In this document: positions 36,090 through 45,615 of the stretch, one piece after another
Layout of the letters: every line of letters begins with the position of its first letter
Numbering within the stretch: the first letter of the stretch is position 1
NCBI RefSeq assembly: GCF_018309085.1
Contig: NZ_CP070502.1
Location: forward strand, 1,922,001-1,986,000
Direction: 5' to 3'
Length of the DNA stretch: 64,000 nt
Source: Sporosarcina sp. Marseille-Q4063
Lineage (GTDB): Bacteria; Bacillota; Bacilli; Bacillales_A; Planococcaceae
Notes under the pieces: generated by a model
Seen by the model: the letters and a program-made list of their open reading frames with translations, nothing else
Databases searched by the model: none
What the model was told of the DNA's origin: nothing
Position numbers and translations under genes: made by a program

Positions 36090-36115
36090 GTTTTGACTTC
36101 GTTTCCGGTGGGTAT
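36090..36115 (+). promoter_or_regulatory. Candidate sigma-B promoter of the ydaT-like gene
   Basis: GTTTTG (36090-36095), 14 bases, GGGTAT (36110-36115), close to GTTTAA-N12-14-GGGTAT. It begins right after the guaD stop, 26 bp ahead of the ydaT-like ATG. Confidence 0.6.
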
Positions 36116-36140
36116 CGTGATTGCAAGGAGGCGATTCACG

Positions 36141-36506
36141 ATGCCCTGGAATAAGAATGATTATCCCGCGTCGTTCAAGAACCTTGAACCAGAAGTTCGA
36201 AATAAGGCCATCGAAATTGCGAATGCACTTTTGGAAGAAGGCTATGAAGATGAGCGCGCAATTCCAATCGCAATGTCAAAAGCTCGCGAATTTGTTCACG
36301 GTGATGACGCCAATAGACCTGAATATGAAGTGATGTCAAAATCAGATCAATGGATTTTCAAAAAAGCAGATGGTGAAAAAGCGATTTTCAAGAATGAAAC
36401 CAAAACTGATTTATTGGAGAAAGCGAAACCTTACGTGAATGAACAAAATGGCATTTTGACCATTTATCACGAAGACGGTTCGCATGAAGAAACTTTATAT
36501 GATTAA
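36141..36506 (+). CDS. ydaT: YdaT-like stress protein (DUF2188 C-terminal region)
   Basis: A 121-residue cytosolic protein. The first 50 residues (PWNKNDYPASFKNLEPEVR and following, with DERAIPIAMSKAREF) match the start of Bacillus subtilis YdaT, a general-stress protein of unknown activity. Residues 70-121 fit the DUF2188 module that ends in a DGS motif. ATG 36141 sits behind AAGGAGG. The sigma-B-like promoter just upstream fits stress induction. A longer in-frame start at 36093 would begin before that promoter's -10. Confidence 0.78.
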   Translation: MPWNKNDYPASFKNLEPEVRNKAIEIANALLEEGYEDERAIPIAMSKAREFVHGDDANRPEYEVMSKSDQWIFKKADGEKAIFKNETKTDLLEKAKPYVNEQNGILTIYHEDGSHEETLYD

Positions 36507-36509
36507 TGA

Positions 36510-36548
36510 AATAAGCGTATCCCTATCTAGGGAATACGCTTATTTTAT
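36510..36548. terminator. Bidirectional terminator, ydaT-like gene and acyl-CoA ligase
   Basis: 15-bp arms with one bulge (36510-36524 and 36529-36544), AATAAGCGTA on one side and TACGCTTATT on the other. Confidence 0.8.
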
Positions 36549-38182
36549 TAGATTTTCCCTTCGGACATTTCCTGTAGTTTAAACTTCATAATTTTACCCG
36601 AAGCGGTCATTGGATATTCATCGATAAATTCAATGTAACGCGGAATTTTATGGAATGAAATTTTCCCTTTGCAAAATTCCTTCACAGATTCCTCATCGAT
36701 TTCCACCCCTTCTTTCGGGATGATCCACGCCATCAATTCTTCGCCGTATTTAGGATCCGGAACGCCTACAATTTGAACATCCGCTATTGCCGGATGCGTG
36801 TAAAGGAACTCTTCAACTTCGCGCGGGTAAATATTTTCACCGCCGCGGATGACCATATCCCGAATTCTTCCCGTGATACTGAAATAACCTTCCGCGTCTT
36901 CAATGGCAATATCCCCCGTACGCAACCAACCTTCCCCGTTAATAACCTCATTTGTGGCTTCCTCGTTATTATAATAACCCTTCATGACATGATATCCGCG
37001 TGTCCATAATTCACCAGGTTCACCGACTTTGACTTCCGCCTCACTAACAGGATCGACAATTTTCACTTCAACATTCGGATGCGGCTGCCCAACCGTTGCT
37101 ACTTTCTTTTCAATCGGGTCATCAGTTCTTGTCTGTAAAAAGACAGGTGATGTTTCCGTTTGACCGTAGCAAATGGTGATTTCGCTTGCCCCCATGTCAT
37201 TGATCACGCGGCGCATGACTTCAATCGGGCATGTTGAACCAGCCATTATTCCCGTGCGCAGTGAGGAAGTATCATACTTTTTGAAATTCGGATGATTTAA
37301 TTCGGCAATAAACATGGTTGGAACGCCGTGGAGCGCTGTACATTTTTCATCTTGAACCGCTTGTAAAACTGTTTCCGGATTAAATTGTTCGATAATAATC
37401 ATGGCAGATCCATGCGTCACCGCCGCCATCGTTCCCAGAACGCACCCGAAGCAATGGAAAAACGGAACCGGAATACAAACTCGGTCTTGTTCAGTCAATT
37501 TCATAATGTCTCCAATTTGCTTCCCGTTATTAACGACGTTATTATGCGTCAACATGACACCTTTCGGAAACCCAGTCGTACCCGATGTATACTGGATATT
37601 AATGACGTCGTCAGGATGAAGTCCTTTCAAATGCTCGTTTAAAACAGCATCTGAAACGCCATAAGCATGAGCCATGAACTCTGACCAATTGTACATTCCT
37701 TCTTCGCCGCGCTCTGACATTAGAATCACTTTCTTTAAGTGCGGGAACTTTTCACTCGAAATAACGCCTTGCTTACTATGTATAAGTTCGGGACAAATAG
37801 AACGAATGATGTCGATATAGCTCGTCCCTTTAAAGCTTTCATCTAGTATGAGCGTTGTGGCTTCAGATTGTTTAAGCAAGTATTCTAATTCCGCCGCTTG
37901 GTAATTGGTATTTACCGTGACAAGAACAGCCCCCATTTTGCCTGTCGCAAATTGGCTTAATAACCACTCCCGCTTATTATCAGACCAAATCGCTACATTA
38001 TCGCCCTTCTTAATGCCCATGCCAATAAACGCCTTTGCGAGTAAGTCTGTTTCTTCATCGAATTCTTTATACGTTTTACGGATTCCATGTTCAGGATATA
38101 CATAAGCTTCCTGATTCGGATGACGTTCTGCTTGTTCTTTAACGATTTCCCCTACCGTCTTTTCTAATAGTGTCAAAGCCAT
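36548..38182 (-). CDS. Long/medium-chain acyl-CoA ligase (AMP-binding)
   Basis: Activates a fatty or related acid as acyl-AMP then acyl-CoA. P-loop YTSGTTGFPKG, the YGQTE motif, GELWTRGYHVMKGYY, the hinge TGDIAIEDAEGYFSITGRIRD and the C-terminal catalytic lysine in TASGKIMKFKL are in order over 544 residues. It resembles Bacillus YngI-type ligases. The coordinate uses ATG 38182, but GGGGGA touches it directly; TTG 38176 at better spacing is a real alternative. Chain-length preference is not predictable. Confidence 0.88.
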   Translation of the reverse strand: MALTLLEKTVGEIVKEQAERHPNQEAYVYPEHGIRKTYKEFDEETDLLAKAFIGMGIKKGDNVAIWSDNKREWLLSQFATGKMGAVLVTVNTNYQAAELEYLLKQSEATTLILDESFKGTSYIDIIRSICPELIHSKQGVISSEKFPHLKKVILMSERGEEGMYNWSEFMAHAYGVSDAVLNEHLKGLHPDDVINIQYTSGTTGFPKGVMLTHNNVVNNGKQIGDIMKLTEQDRVCIPVPFFHCFGCVLGTMAAVTHGSAMIIIEQFNPETVLQAVQDEKCTALHGVPTMFIAELNHPNFKKYDTSSLRTGIMAGSTCPIEVMRRVINDMGASEITICYGQTETSPVFLQTRTDDPIEKKVATVGQPHPNVEVKIVDPVSEAEVKVGEPGELWTRGYHVMKGYYNNEEATNEVINGEGWLRTGDIAIEDAEGYFSITGRIRDMVIRGGENIYPREVEEFLYTHPAIADVQIVGVPDPKYGEELMAWIIPKEGVEIDEESVKEFCKGKISFHKIPRYIEFIDEYPMTASGKIMKFKLQEMSEGKI

Positions 38183-38304
38183 CCCCCATTTCTAAATTTT
38201 ATTTGTAAATCTATTTTATCACAAAATTCAAAATGGTTAAAGGGACTTTTGAATGCTTATATTCCTTGAAATGATATTTTTTCACATAAATGAACATATA
38301 TATC

Positions 38305-38340
38305 TAAAAAATCCGTTTCACCGACTAGCGGAGAAACGGA
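38305..38340 (-). terminator. Terminator of the YerD-like gene
   Basis: TCCGTTTCACCG / CGGAGAAACGGA arms with one mismatch, then six T's on the minus strand, 10 bp past the stop. Confidence 0.8.
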
Positions 38341-38349
38341 AGTTTACTA

Positions 38350-39912
38350 TTATTCGACAGGAAACACTCTTCCGCGTTCATCTTTATACACGACATGTTC
38401 TCTTTCAAACTTCGTCGGAGAATCAAGGCCTGCTGCTGCCGCAATTCGAAATAAGCCTTCTCGCATCGTTAAAATATAGTTTGTCACACGGAACTTTTTC
38501 TCTTCAACAACAAGTCCTTTTTGCAATTTCAGATCCGTCGTCGCGACACCTGCAGGACAAGTATTTGTATGGCAACGTTCGGCCATGATGCAACCAACTG
38601 AAATCATGAAACCGCGTGCAATTTGAACAAGGTCGGCGCCCATTGCCAAAGCAATTGCGGCCCGGTCAGGCGTTGTTACTTTCCCTGATGCAATAATTTT
38701 CACGCGATCACGAACTTCGAATTTCCGAAGCGCATCGTCTAATAGAATAAGTGCGGAACGAAGCGGCAATCCGACTCCGTCAGCCAAATCTTGATACGTC
38801 GCACCGGATCCGCCTTCAGCACCATCTAAGGAAATGAAGTCCGGTCCTAGTCCTGTTTCGTGCATAAAGGAAGCAAGTTCTTCTGCATCTTGCTTTCCGC
38901 CGATGACCAATTTAATCCCAACAGGTTTCCCCGTGTGATCGCGAATTTTATCAATAAAATCGAAAAGTGTCGGGTAATCGCTGAATTGATGGAAACGATT
39001 CGGACTGTTAATGGTCGTAAATGGGACGACGTTTCGGATTGCCGCGATTTCCTCCGTCACTTTCTCCCCTTCGACATGTCCCCCGCGCATTTTCGCCCCT
39101 TGCGCTAATTTAATTTCAAAGGCTTTCACTTCGGGAATCTCTGCTTTTTCACGTAACCGTTCCCAGCTGAATTCCCCGTCTTCAGTTCTAAATCCGAAAA
39201 GGCCCGAACCAATCTGCGCGATAATGTCGGCACCTCCGGCTAAATGGTATTTGGACAAGCCGCCTTCGCCTGTATTCATCCAAGCACCTTTTGCCATGCC
39301 AATGCCTTTTGATAAGGCTGTAATTGCATTTTCGCCTAGTGCCCCGTAGCTCATTCCTGATTGACCTAGCAAACTACGAACGTGAAAAGGATGTTCGCAG
39401 TTCGGACCGATTATTACCGCATCTTCTTCTGGCAACAACCACGGCAACGCCGGAACTTCTTCACGATGCTCACGTCTTGCGAATAACCCGTCTTCATCAA
39501 CGAGATAACGCATCGTGTCGACAAGTGTTTCATTATCAACGCGCATTTCCTCGTTCTGTTTCGTAAACATCGCGTTTCGAATAAAATAACCCGACTCATC
39601 GAAATCGCGTTTGGATCCAAAACCGATGACGCTGCTTAAATATTTTCCCGGAAGGACCATATGCAAATATTCTTCACGATTAAACGGCTCCCCGTCATTA
39701 TCATCATTGAATAAGTATTGCCGGAGCTCGGGTCCGGTTTTCTCCAGCATATAACGCATTCGGCCCAAAATCGGAAAGTTTCTTAAAATGGCATGTTGCT
39801 TTTGTCGACGGTCTAATAAGTATAGAAAAACCATAATTCCAATTGGGACAATCACAAGAATCGAGATGACAATCATCGTCGTAATCGATACCCCTTCAAC
39901 AAACCAATTCAT
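38350..39912 (-). CDS. FMN-binding glutamate-synthase-like protein (YerD-like)
   Basis: A 520-residue protein with one or two hydrophobic helices (about 8-30) and a glutamate-synthase alpha-subunit barrel: GQSGMSYGALGENAITALSKG, the FMN-binding ASGKVTTPDRAAIALAMGAD block and the Fe-S-like cysteine set in CIMAERCHTNTCPAGVAT. It lacks the glutaminase domain, so it is not a complete GOGAT. Bacillus subtilis YerD is the nearest known relative; its reaction is not established. ATG 39912 is used because the membrane helix begins there; the 33 extra upstream codons overlap the divergent gene's leader. Confidence 0.87.
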   Translation of the reverse strand: MNWFVEGVSITTMIVISILVIVPIGIMVFLYLLDRRQKQHAILRNFPILGRMRYMLEKTGPELRQYLFNDDNDGEPFNREEYLHMVLPGKYLSSVIGFGSKRDFDESGYFIRNAMFTKQNEEMRVDNETLVDTMRYLVDEDGLFARREHREEVPALPWLLPEEDAVIIGPNCEHPFHVRSLLGQSGMSYGALGENAITALSKGIGMAKGAWMNTGEGGLSKYHLAGGADIIAQIGSGLFGFRTEDGEFSWERLREKAEIPEVKAFEIKLAQGAKMRGGHVEGEKVTEEIAAIRNVVPFTTINSPNRFHQFSDYPTLFDFIDKIRDHTGKPVGIKLVIGGKQDAEELASFMHETGLGPDFISLDGAEGGSGATYQDLADGVGLPLRSALILLDDALRKFEVRDRVKIIASGKVTTPDRAAIALAMGADLVQIARGFMISVGCIMAERCHTNTCPAGVATTDLKLQKGLVVEEKKFRVTNYILTMREGLFRIAAAAGLDSPTKFEREHVVYKDERGRVFPVE

Positions 39913-40003
39913 CTCCCACACGCCCTTCCCAAGCATTATTAGTAGTTTACCCCGGATGATGTTTGATACTCTTGAATTATCGATTAATTGGGAGGGAAGA
40001 ATT

Positions 40004-40735
40004 TTGACCATTAAATTATTAACCAGTCATGCTTCAGTAAGAAAATATAAAGACGTTACACTATCTAAGAATGAACTTCATGAAATCGTGCGTGCCGGGC
40101 AACATGCTGCTAGTTCTAACTTTGTACAAGCTTATTCTGTAATTCATGTGACCGAAAAGGAAACACGAGAAGAACTTGCGCGCTTGTCAAAAAATCCGCA
40201 GCAAATTTTATCTGCTGGCGCTGTTCTTGTACTATGCATGGATTTTTATCGCGTAAAACAAGGCGCAAGAATGTTAGGTAAGGAAATTGACTTTTCCCTT
40301 GCCGAACACTTACTTGTCGGTGCCACGGACGTTGCTTTATTCGCACAGAACATTGCCATTGCGGCTGAATCGAAAGGTTATGGAATTTGTTATATCGGCG
40401 GCGTGCGTAATGCGCCTGAAGAAATTAGCGAACTTCTAAATCTACCGGAAGGCGTCGCGCCGATGTATGCGATGACGATTGGTGTGCCAGATGAAGCAAA
40501 TGAAGTGAAACCAAGACTCCCGGTCGAAGCGATCATTCATGAAAACAGCTATGATGGGGAAAAATATGACGCGATCATTCCAGCTTATGATAATACGATG
40601 AATGATTATTACATGAGCCGCGGTTCCAACCAAAAAGACGCCGCATGGTCAGACTCTATGTCGGCATTTTTGGGCGAACCTCGACGTACGCATATGAAAG
40701 ATTTTCTTAAAAAGCGTGGATTTGAGTTTAACTAA
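40004..40735 (+). CDS. NfrA-like NAD(P)H-dependent FMN oxidoreductase
   Basis: Nitroreductase-family flavoenzyme of 243 residues: FMN-binding RKYKD near the N terminus, the AGQHAASSNFVQAYSVI loop, YGICYIGGVRN, and a C-terminal KRGFEF tail typical of NfrA. Relatives reduce nitro compounds, flavins or chromate and respond to disulfide stress. Start is TTG 40004 behind GGGAGGGAAG; the long upstream extension overlaps the divergent YerD-like gene. Single-gene unit. Confidence 0.87.
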   Translation: MTIKLLTSHASVRKYKDVTLSKNELHEIVRAGQHAASSNFVQAYSVIHVTEKETREELARLSKNPQQILSAGAVLVLCMDFYRVKQGARMLGKEIDFSLAEHLLVGATDVALFAQNIAIAAESKGYGICYIGGVRNAPEEISELLNLPEGVAPMYAMTIGVPDEANEVKPRLPVEAIIHENSYDGEKYDAIIPAYDNTMNDYYMSRGSNQKDAAWSDSMSAFLGEPRRTHMKDFLKKRGFEFN

Positions 40736-40815
40736 CGTCGAGCGCCCGGCAATCAAAATCCCGATAAATAGTGTAGAATACTGATTACATCAATGTTCAT
40801 TAGGAGCGACTGACC

Positions 40816-41979
40816 ATGCAATTTGAAGAATTAGTAAATACACTTACAGAACGCCTATCAAGCGGATTGTTTATTGGCGGTACGATTAGCCAGCCGCGCA
40901 TGAAATCCGATGAGCTAAAGCGCGTTCGGCTTAAACCGGTGGAGTTGCAGGGTGAACTGCACATCCAATTTGAATATCAATATGAACGGATCTTAAATCA
41001 TGAAAATATTCCGCTAAACGACTTGCATAATAAATTGAAAGAGCTACTTGAGCGATTCCGCCAGGCGCATATGGAGTTTTCTAACGAGAAAGTTCAAATC
41101 CAAATTTCAAAAAAGTTTAAAGTCCTTTGGAGATCCGAAAAATCGACATCGGAGAAAGTCGTTGATTTATCGCATAATCGCAAGAAAAACTACTTGCTCG
41201 ATGAAAATACGCCCTATCCGTTTTTAATACGACTTGGCGTTCAAACACCTGAAGGCAAAGTGCGGAATCAGCATTATGATAAATTCAGGCAAATTAACCG
41301 ATTTGTCGAATTCATCGATGACAGCCTCGCCCATTTACCAACGAATCGGACCATCCGGATTCTCGATTTCGGTTCAGGAAAATCATATTTAACATTTGCG
41401 CTCTATCATTATTTACGCATTGAAAAAGGACTGGATATTAAAGTCACGGGGCTTGATTTGAAAAAAGAAGTGATTGAGGAATGTAGTTTGATTGCAAAAG
41501 ACCTTAACTACGATGATCTTGAATTCCTTGTCGGCGACATTAATGAGTATAATGAGGAAACGTCCGTGGATATGGTCGTTACGCTGCATGCTTGCGATGT
41601 TGCGACGGATATGGCACTTGCTCGCGCCGTTAAATGGGATGCAAAAGTTATTTTAAGCGTGCCTTGTTGCCAACACGAGCTTTTCAATCAGATCAAATCT
41701 CCAACGCTTGACGTTATGCTCAAGCATGGGCTAATTAAAGAGCGTTTTTCAGCAATCGCAACTGATTCAATCCGCGCGGAACTGTTATCGCTCGTCGGCT
41801 ATGAAGCGCAATTACTCGAATTTATCGATATGGAGCATACACCGAAAAACATTTTAATTCGTGCGTATCAAACCGGGCGTAAAGCGACAGATGATGAATT
41901 CAATACCTATAAGGAATTTCGAAACCTTTTAAACGCCGCGCCTTTCTTAGAGAATGAACTGAAAGAGCTTTTGCCATGA
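40816..41979 (+). CDS. SAM-dependent methyltransferase (Methyltransf_32-like)
   Basis: A 387-residue class I methyltransferase. An N-terminal region of about 150 residues of unknown fold precedes the Rossmann core with motif I LDFGSGKSYLTF, VTGLDLKKEV, and the characteristic LHACDVATDMAL and SVPCCQHE motifs. The PCCQH family includes eukaryotic GSTCD-type proteins and is suspected, not shown, to act on RNA. It overlaps the next gene by ATGA, so the two are translationally coupled. Confidence 0.82.
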   Translation: MQFEELVNTLTERLSSGLFIGGTISQPRMKSDELKRVRLKPVELQGELHIQFEYQYERILNHENIPLNDLHNKLKELLERFRQAHMEFSNEKVQIQISKKFKVLWRSEKSTSEKVVDLSHNRKKNYLLDENTPYPFLIRLGVQTPEGKVRNQHYDKFRQINRFVEFIDDSLAHLPTNRTIRILDFGSGKSYLTFALYHYLRIEKGLDIKVTGLDLKKEVIEECSLIAKDLNYDDLEFLVGDINEYNEETSVDMVVTLHACDVATDMALARAVKWDAKVILSVPCCQHELFNQIKSPTLDVMLKHGLIKERFSAIATDSIRAELLSLVGYEAQLLEFIDMEHTPKNILIRAYQTGRKATDDEFNTYKEFRNLLNAAPFLENELKELLP

Positions 41980-42512
41980 TACGGATAACGAACTTGGAAA
42001 TCCGGCAAGAGCAGGTAGAAGATTATGAATTAACCGAGCGTGTTGTAAAGCTGGCATTTGCTGATGCAAAACACAGCGATAAAAAAGAACATGAGTTAGT
42101 ATCGCGAATCAGAAAATCCGATAGTTTCATTCCAAAGTTATCATTGGTGGCAACGGATATAGACAGTGACAAGATTGTAGGCCACATTCTTTTATCTAAG
42201 ATAAAAATTAATAAAGCAGAATCCCTTGCGCTTGCGCCTGTTTCCGTCCTACCAGAATATCAAAATCAAAGTATAGGCGGGCTTCTAATTAGCGAAGCGC
42301 TGAAAGAAGCGGAAGTACTCGGATACAACTCAGTTGTTGTCCTGGGGCACCCGGAATATTATCCGAAGTTCGGCTTCAAGAAAGCATCCTTATGGGGGAT
42401 AACAGCGCCTTTTGAAGTGCCGGATGAAGCATTTATGGCAATAGAACTAAGTGAAAATACGCTCAGTGGGGTTTCGGGGGTTGTTGAATATCCTAGTGTA
42501 TTTTTTGAATAA
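41976..42512 (+). CDS. GNAT-family N-acetyltransferase
   Basis: A 178-residue acetyltransferase of the YhbS-like type: LAPVSVLPEYQNQSIGGLLISEAL carries the acetyl-CoA pyrophosphate loop (QNQSIG in place of the usual Q/RxxGxG/A), and VVLGHPEYYPKFGFKKAS is the conserved C-terminal motif. It starts at ATG 41976 inside the end of the methyltransferase gene. Substrate unknown. Confidence 0.85.
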   Translation: MIRITNLEIRQEQVEDYELTERVVKLAFADAKHSDKKEHELVSRIRKSDSFIPKLSLVATDIDSDKIVGHILLSKIKINKAESLALAPVSVLPEYQNQSIGGLLISEALKEAEVLGYNSVVVLGHPEYYPKFGFKKASLWGITAPFEVPDEAFMAIELSENTLSGVSGVVEYPSVFFE

Positions 42513-42531
42513 GAATTTAGAATTTCCCATT

Positions 42532-42567
42532 AAAAAAGCATCGGAACTATAACCGATGCTTTTTTTA
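42532..42567 (+). terminator. Terminator of the methyltransferase-acetyltransferase operon
   Basis: AAAAAAGCATCGG / CCGATGCTTTTTTT with a 7-base loop. Confidence 0.88.
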
Positions 42568-42573
42568 TATTGA

Positions 42574-42615
42574 CTTTAGTCGTTTCACAGTCCGCTTTGG
42601 TCGTTTGAGCCTCCA
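42574..42615 (+). repeat. Degenerate 21-bp repeat, two units
   Basis: Units at 42574 and 42595 both read CTTTRGTCGTTT in their first half. Located 6 bp past a terminator, like the other two 21-bp periodic arrays. Confidence 0.45.
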
Positions 42616-42635
42616 AGACGACCCGCTATACTAGA

Positions 42636-45251
42636 TTATGAATATTTTCTTTTTCTATATTGACAAACCGTAACAATACCTAACAACAACAAACCGAAAA
42701 CGCTCATCTTCCACGTCAAACCAAAGTAAGGCGGTCGATACTTCATTTTGATTTCATTCACGCCTTCAGTCAAAGGAATTCCGAGGAAGGCGAAATTCAC
42801 TTTTTCTAATGGTACTGAATCACCGTCTACACGTAGCGACCAGCCGAGTTCAAATGGAATCGGAGTAACAATGATTTCACCTGGTTGTTCACTAACCACG
42901 GATCCAGTTACATTTCCATTTTCCCACTGAATAGGCAAAGGTTCTTCATTATCATAGAATGTCTTCACTTTTTTCAGCATTTCATAATCTTCCTTGTAGA
43001 ATCGAATATCGCGTAAATGATAGTTCCCTTTCGGTAGTGTTAATTTAACGAAGTCATCCGCTTTTATTCGGATCGTTAATTGGTTGACACCCGTCCGGTA
43101 AATCGACTTTGATGCTTTTCTAAGCGTATTATATTCGTTTATTTCCAATAAAAAACGCTCTGGCTGTTTAATCCCTTCTATGTAAAAAGAAACATAAATA
43201 TCGCCGTCACCTACGTTTTCATTGAACTGAAAAGTTAGTCCTCCTGATTCAGCGACTTCAAGCAGCTTGCCATCATATTTCGCGTCAAAGGGGGTTAATT
43301 CGTAATCAGTCAATTCCAGCACTTGAGGGGGGTCTGTAAATTCATGATCACCCTCGACAATTGCTCCTTGGAGCATCGCATGTTCTCTTGCCAAAATCGG
43401 TTCCTCTTTCATTAAGGCACTGTTGTACAGCGTACTTGTTTTTCGGAATGAAGGAAGAAGATAGTTATTCTCATAGGCGCTATAATTCGCTGACTTCTCG
43501 ACTTCATTAAAACCATAGGGCACAGCTTTTTCATCCTTGTCGCGCATGTAAAATTGGCCGTTCAACAAACTATATAAATTTGTTCGCACGCCTAAAGAAG
43601 CGTATCGGCTAACGCTTTCAAACGGCATGTCTATTTGTAAATCTTCGTAATAAAAGTGGAGCAAATGCTTGTTCAGGATGCTCGAGTAAACACTCATCCC
43701 ATCGAATTCTTGCACAATCGGCGTATTATTTCTTGTAGGCGCAAGCCAATCGATCCTGCTATGCGCATCCGTCGACTGAGCTGTTAACTTGGTGATCAGC
43801 TGCTGTTGCTCGGGAGAATTATAGAATTCCGAGTTCATATAGTCTTCGCTGGTCACTTTTGAAGCCGTCGTTAGTATCGTCGCCTGATAATAATTCGCTG
43901 TACTTAAGACGATAAAAACAGTTGCAATCATAAAAGAAAGACGGGCTCGTGTTGCATTCAATTTCATCAGCATCACATAAAGTAAAATCGTCAACAATGA
44001 TAGCAATGGAATTGTAAGTTCAATCCACCTGTCTGGGAATGAACTCCAATCGTAAATGACGACAACTAGGACGACACCTATAAAAGTTGAAGAACCATAG
44101 ATTACATGGCGCAATTGAAATTCTTTCACATGATCATAGACGCATGCGATAATCCCCGCGAAACATAGGTATAAGAAATGTTCCCAGCGGTATTGCGGAG
44201 CGGAAAACCCATTAAAAACACTTCCGATAATCGGACTAAAATGCATTGGCATGCCAATCATGATTAGCAACGCAAAAAAACGAAAGCGTGGATGCTTATA
44301 TAGCGTGAAGAAAAAAAGTGCAATAAACACTATTGCTGGCAAATAAATAATGCGGGCATTCAAAATGATATTTTCCGTGAAGCTGAGTAAAGGAATGGCG
44401 TCATCAAAAGTAGGACGCGAATTATTCAAATAGCCGACAACGCTTGGAATAAAAGCAAAGGCGCTCACGAGAAAGCCCAACAGGCCATACAAACTAAATT
44501 GCACACCTTGTTTCCACCATTTTTCTTCATTCGCACTAAAGTTTATAAATAAACGCGTGACGATATAGATAAAAGCGAGCAAAAAGTTTATATAGGAAAA
44601 ATAAAAGTTTGTGATTAGATTGAAACTAACTGCAACAATAAATAATACGGGTGACTCACGCCGAATAATCTTCTCGACACCCATCAACAATAAAACAAGC
44701 CATAACATGCCGTCACTGAAGAAATCCCAATACATGACATGGCGGAAATATATGATGCCCGTCCCGTACACTATCGCCGCCACGCTAGATGCCCGAATCG
44801 AAAAAGAAAGCTGGCGGAAAAAAGCCGTTGTAAGAAGAATAATTAATGTTAACCGAAAAATACTGATTGGCAATAAAACATCCGTCCAAAATTGTATATC
44901 TGGATGTTGAATTAGTCCGATCCATTCCATAGAAAAGACCACGACAACGACTAGTAAATAGAGGATATTCGTCGTGAAGTAATAGCCCAGTTGAGAGAAA
45001 AATCCGCCGCCAAATCCGAAAGAGTCGGAGTAAAAGAAATTTCCGCTCGTATACTCGTTATAGATAAATTGCTTAAAAGGGATCATTTGCGATAACCCAT
45101 CATTCATCCCTGTCATCAAATTCCCTTTGAAAAATTCGGTAATAAAAAATGCATGGCTAGTAATCGACACTGCTAAGGCGATTAAAATGATCCAGAGCCA
45201 TTGGCGTTTAGCCTGTTTAGTTGGGTTATCTATCTCAAATTGTTCTTTCAT
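42636..45251 (-). CDS. yfhO: YfhO-like membrane glycosyltransferase for lipoteichoic acid
   Basis: An 871-residue GT-C-type protein with about 12 hydrophobic segments, an N-terminal GMNDGLSQMIPFKQF acidic loop, a large extracytoplasmic C-terminal domain and a last anchor helix (about 845-865). In Bacillus subtilis YfhO moves GlcNAc from undecaprenyl phosphate onto lipoteichoic acid outside the membrane. It follows csbB and gtcA with overlapping ends (17 bp with gtcA), giving the full three-part system. ATG 45251 lacks a strong ribosome site, consistent with translational coupling. Confidence 0.88.
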   Translation of the reverse strand: MKEQFEIDNPTKQAKRQWLWIILIALAVSITSHAFFITEFFKGNLMTGMNDGLSQMIPFKQFIYNEYTSGNFFYSDSFGFGGGFFSQLGYYFTTNILYLLVVVVVFSMEWIGLIQHPDIQFWTDVLLPISIFRLTLIILLTTAFFRQLSFSIRASSVAAIVYGTGIIYFRHVMYWDFFSDGMLWLVLLLMGVEKIIRRESPVLFIVAVSFNLITNFYFSYINFLLAFIYIVTRLFINFSANEEKWWKQGVQFSLYGLLGFLVSAFAFIPSVVGYLNNSRPTFDDAIPLLSFTENIILNARIIYLPAIVFIALFFFTLYKHPRFRFFALLIMIGMPMHFSPIIGSVFNGFSAPQYRWEHFLYLCFAGIIACVYDHVKEFQLRHVIYGSSTFIGVVLVVVIYDWSSFPDRWIELTIPLLSLLTILLYVMLMKLNATRARLSFMIATVFIVLSTANYYQATILTTASKVTSEDYMNSEFYNSPEQQQLITKLTAQSTDAHSRIDWLAPTRNNTPIVQEFDGMSVYSSILNKHLLHFYYEDLQIDMPFESVSRYASLGVRTNLYSLLNGQFYMRDKDEKAVPYGFNEVEKSANYSAYENNYLLPSFRKTSTLYNSALMKEEPILAREHAMLQGAIVEGDHEFTDPPQVLELTDYELTPFDAKYDGKLLEVAESGGLTFQFNENVGDGDIYVSFYIEGIKQPERFLLEINEYNTLRKASKSIYRTGVNQLTIRIKADDFVKLTLPKGNYHLRDIRFYKEDYEMLKKVKTFYDNEEPLPIQWENGNVTGSVVSEQPGEIIVTPIPFELGWSLRVDGDSVPLEKVNFAFLGIPLTEGVNEIKMKYRPPYFGLTWKMSVFGLLLLGIVTVCQYRKRKYS

Positions 45252-45615
45252 TTCGTTTTAAAACTCTCCCTGTTACAAAAAAAGTAATTGGAACGGTCAA
45301 TACTAGCGCGGCAAATGGTGCATATAAAGCTGAAAATCCAACAATATCCACAAGCACCCAGAGCGAAATAGCGGTCACAATGATATTCACCGCTTGAGTC
45401 ACGGGAAACAGGAAAAATGTTTGCCAACTCGGTCTCACATTATAGGTAAAATAGACATTCAAAAAATAAGAGAAAATCATACTAAGTCCAACCGCAATCC
45501 CATGGCTGAATAAATAATGGATCCCTATGATTTGCAAGAAAAGATAATAGATTATGTAGTAAACAGCTGTATTGGCAACACCGACAAGGACAAAACGTAT
45601 AAATTCACGACTCAT
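45235..45615 (-). CDS. gtcA: GtrA/GtcA-family flippase
   Basis: A 126-residue protein with four membrane helices, opening FIRFVLVGVANTAVYY, typical of GtrA/GtcA. These are thought to flip undecaprenyl-phosphate-linked sugars outward for cell-surface glycosylation. ATG 45615 has AAGGATT upstream and lies 11 bp inside the csbB end. Its stop overlaps the yfhO start, so all three are coupled. Confidence 0.88.
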   Translation of the reverse strand: MSREFIRFVLVGVANTAVYYIIYYLFLQIIGIHYLFSHGIAVGLSMIFSYFLNVYFTYNVRPSWQTFFLFPVTQAVNIIVTAISLWVLVDIVGFSALYAPFAALVLTVPITFFVTGRVLKRNERTI

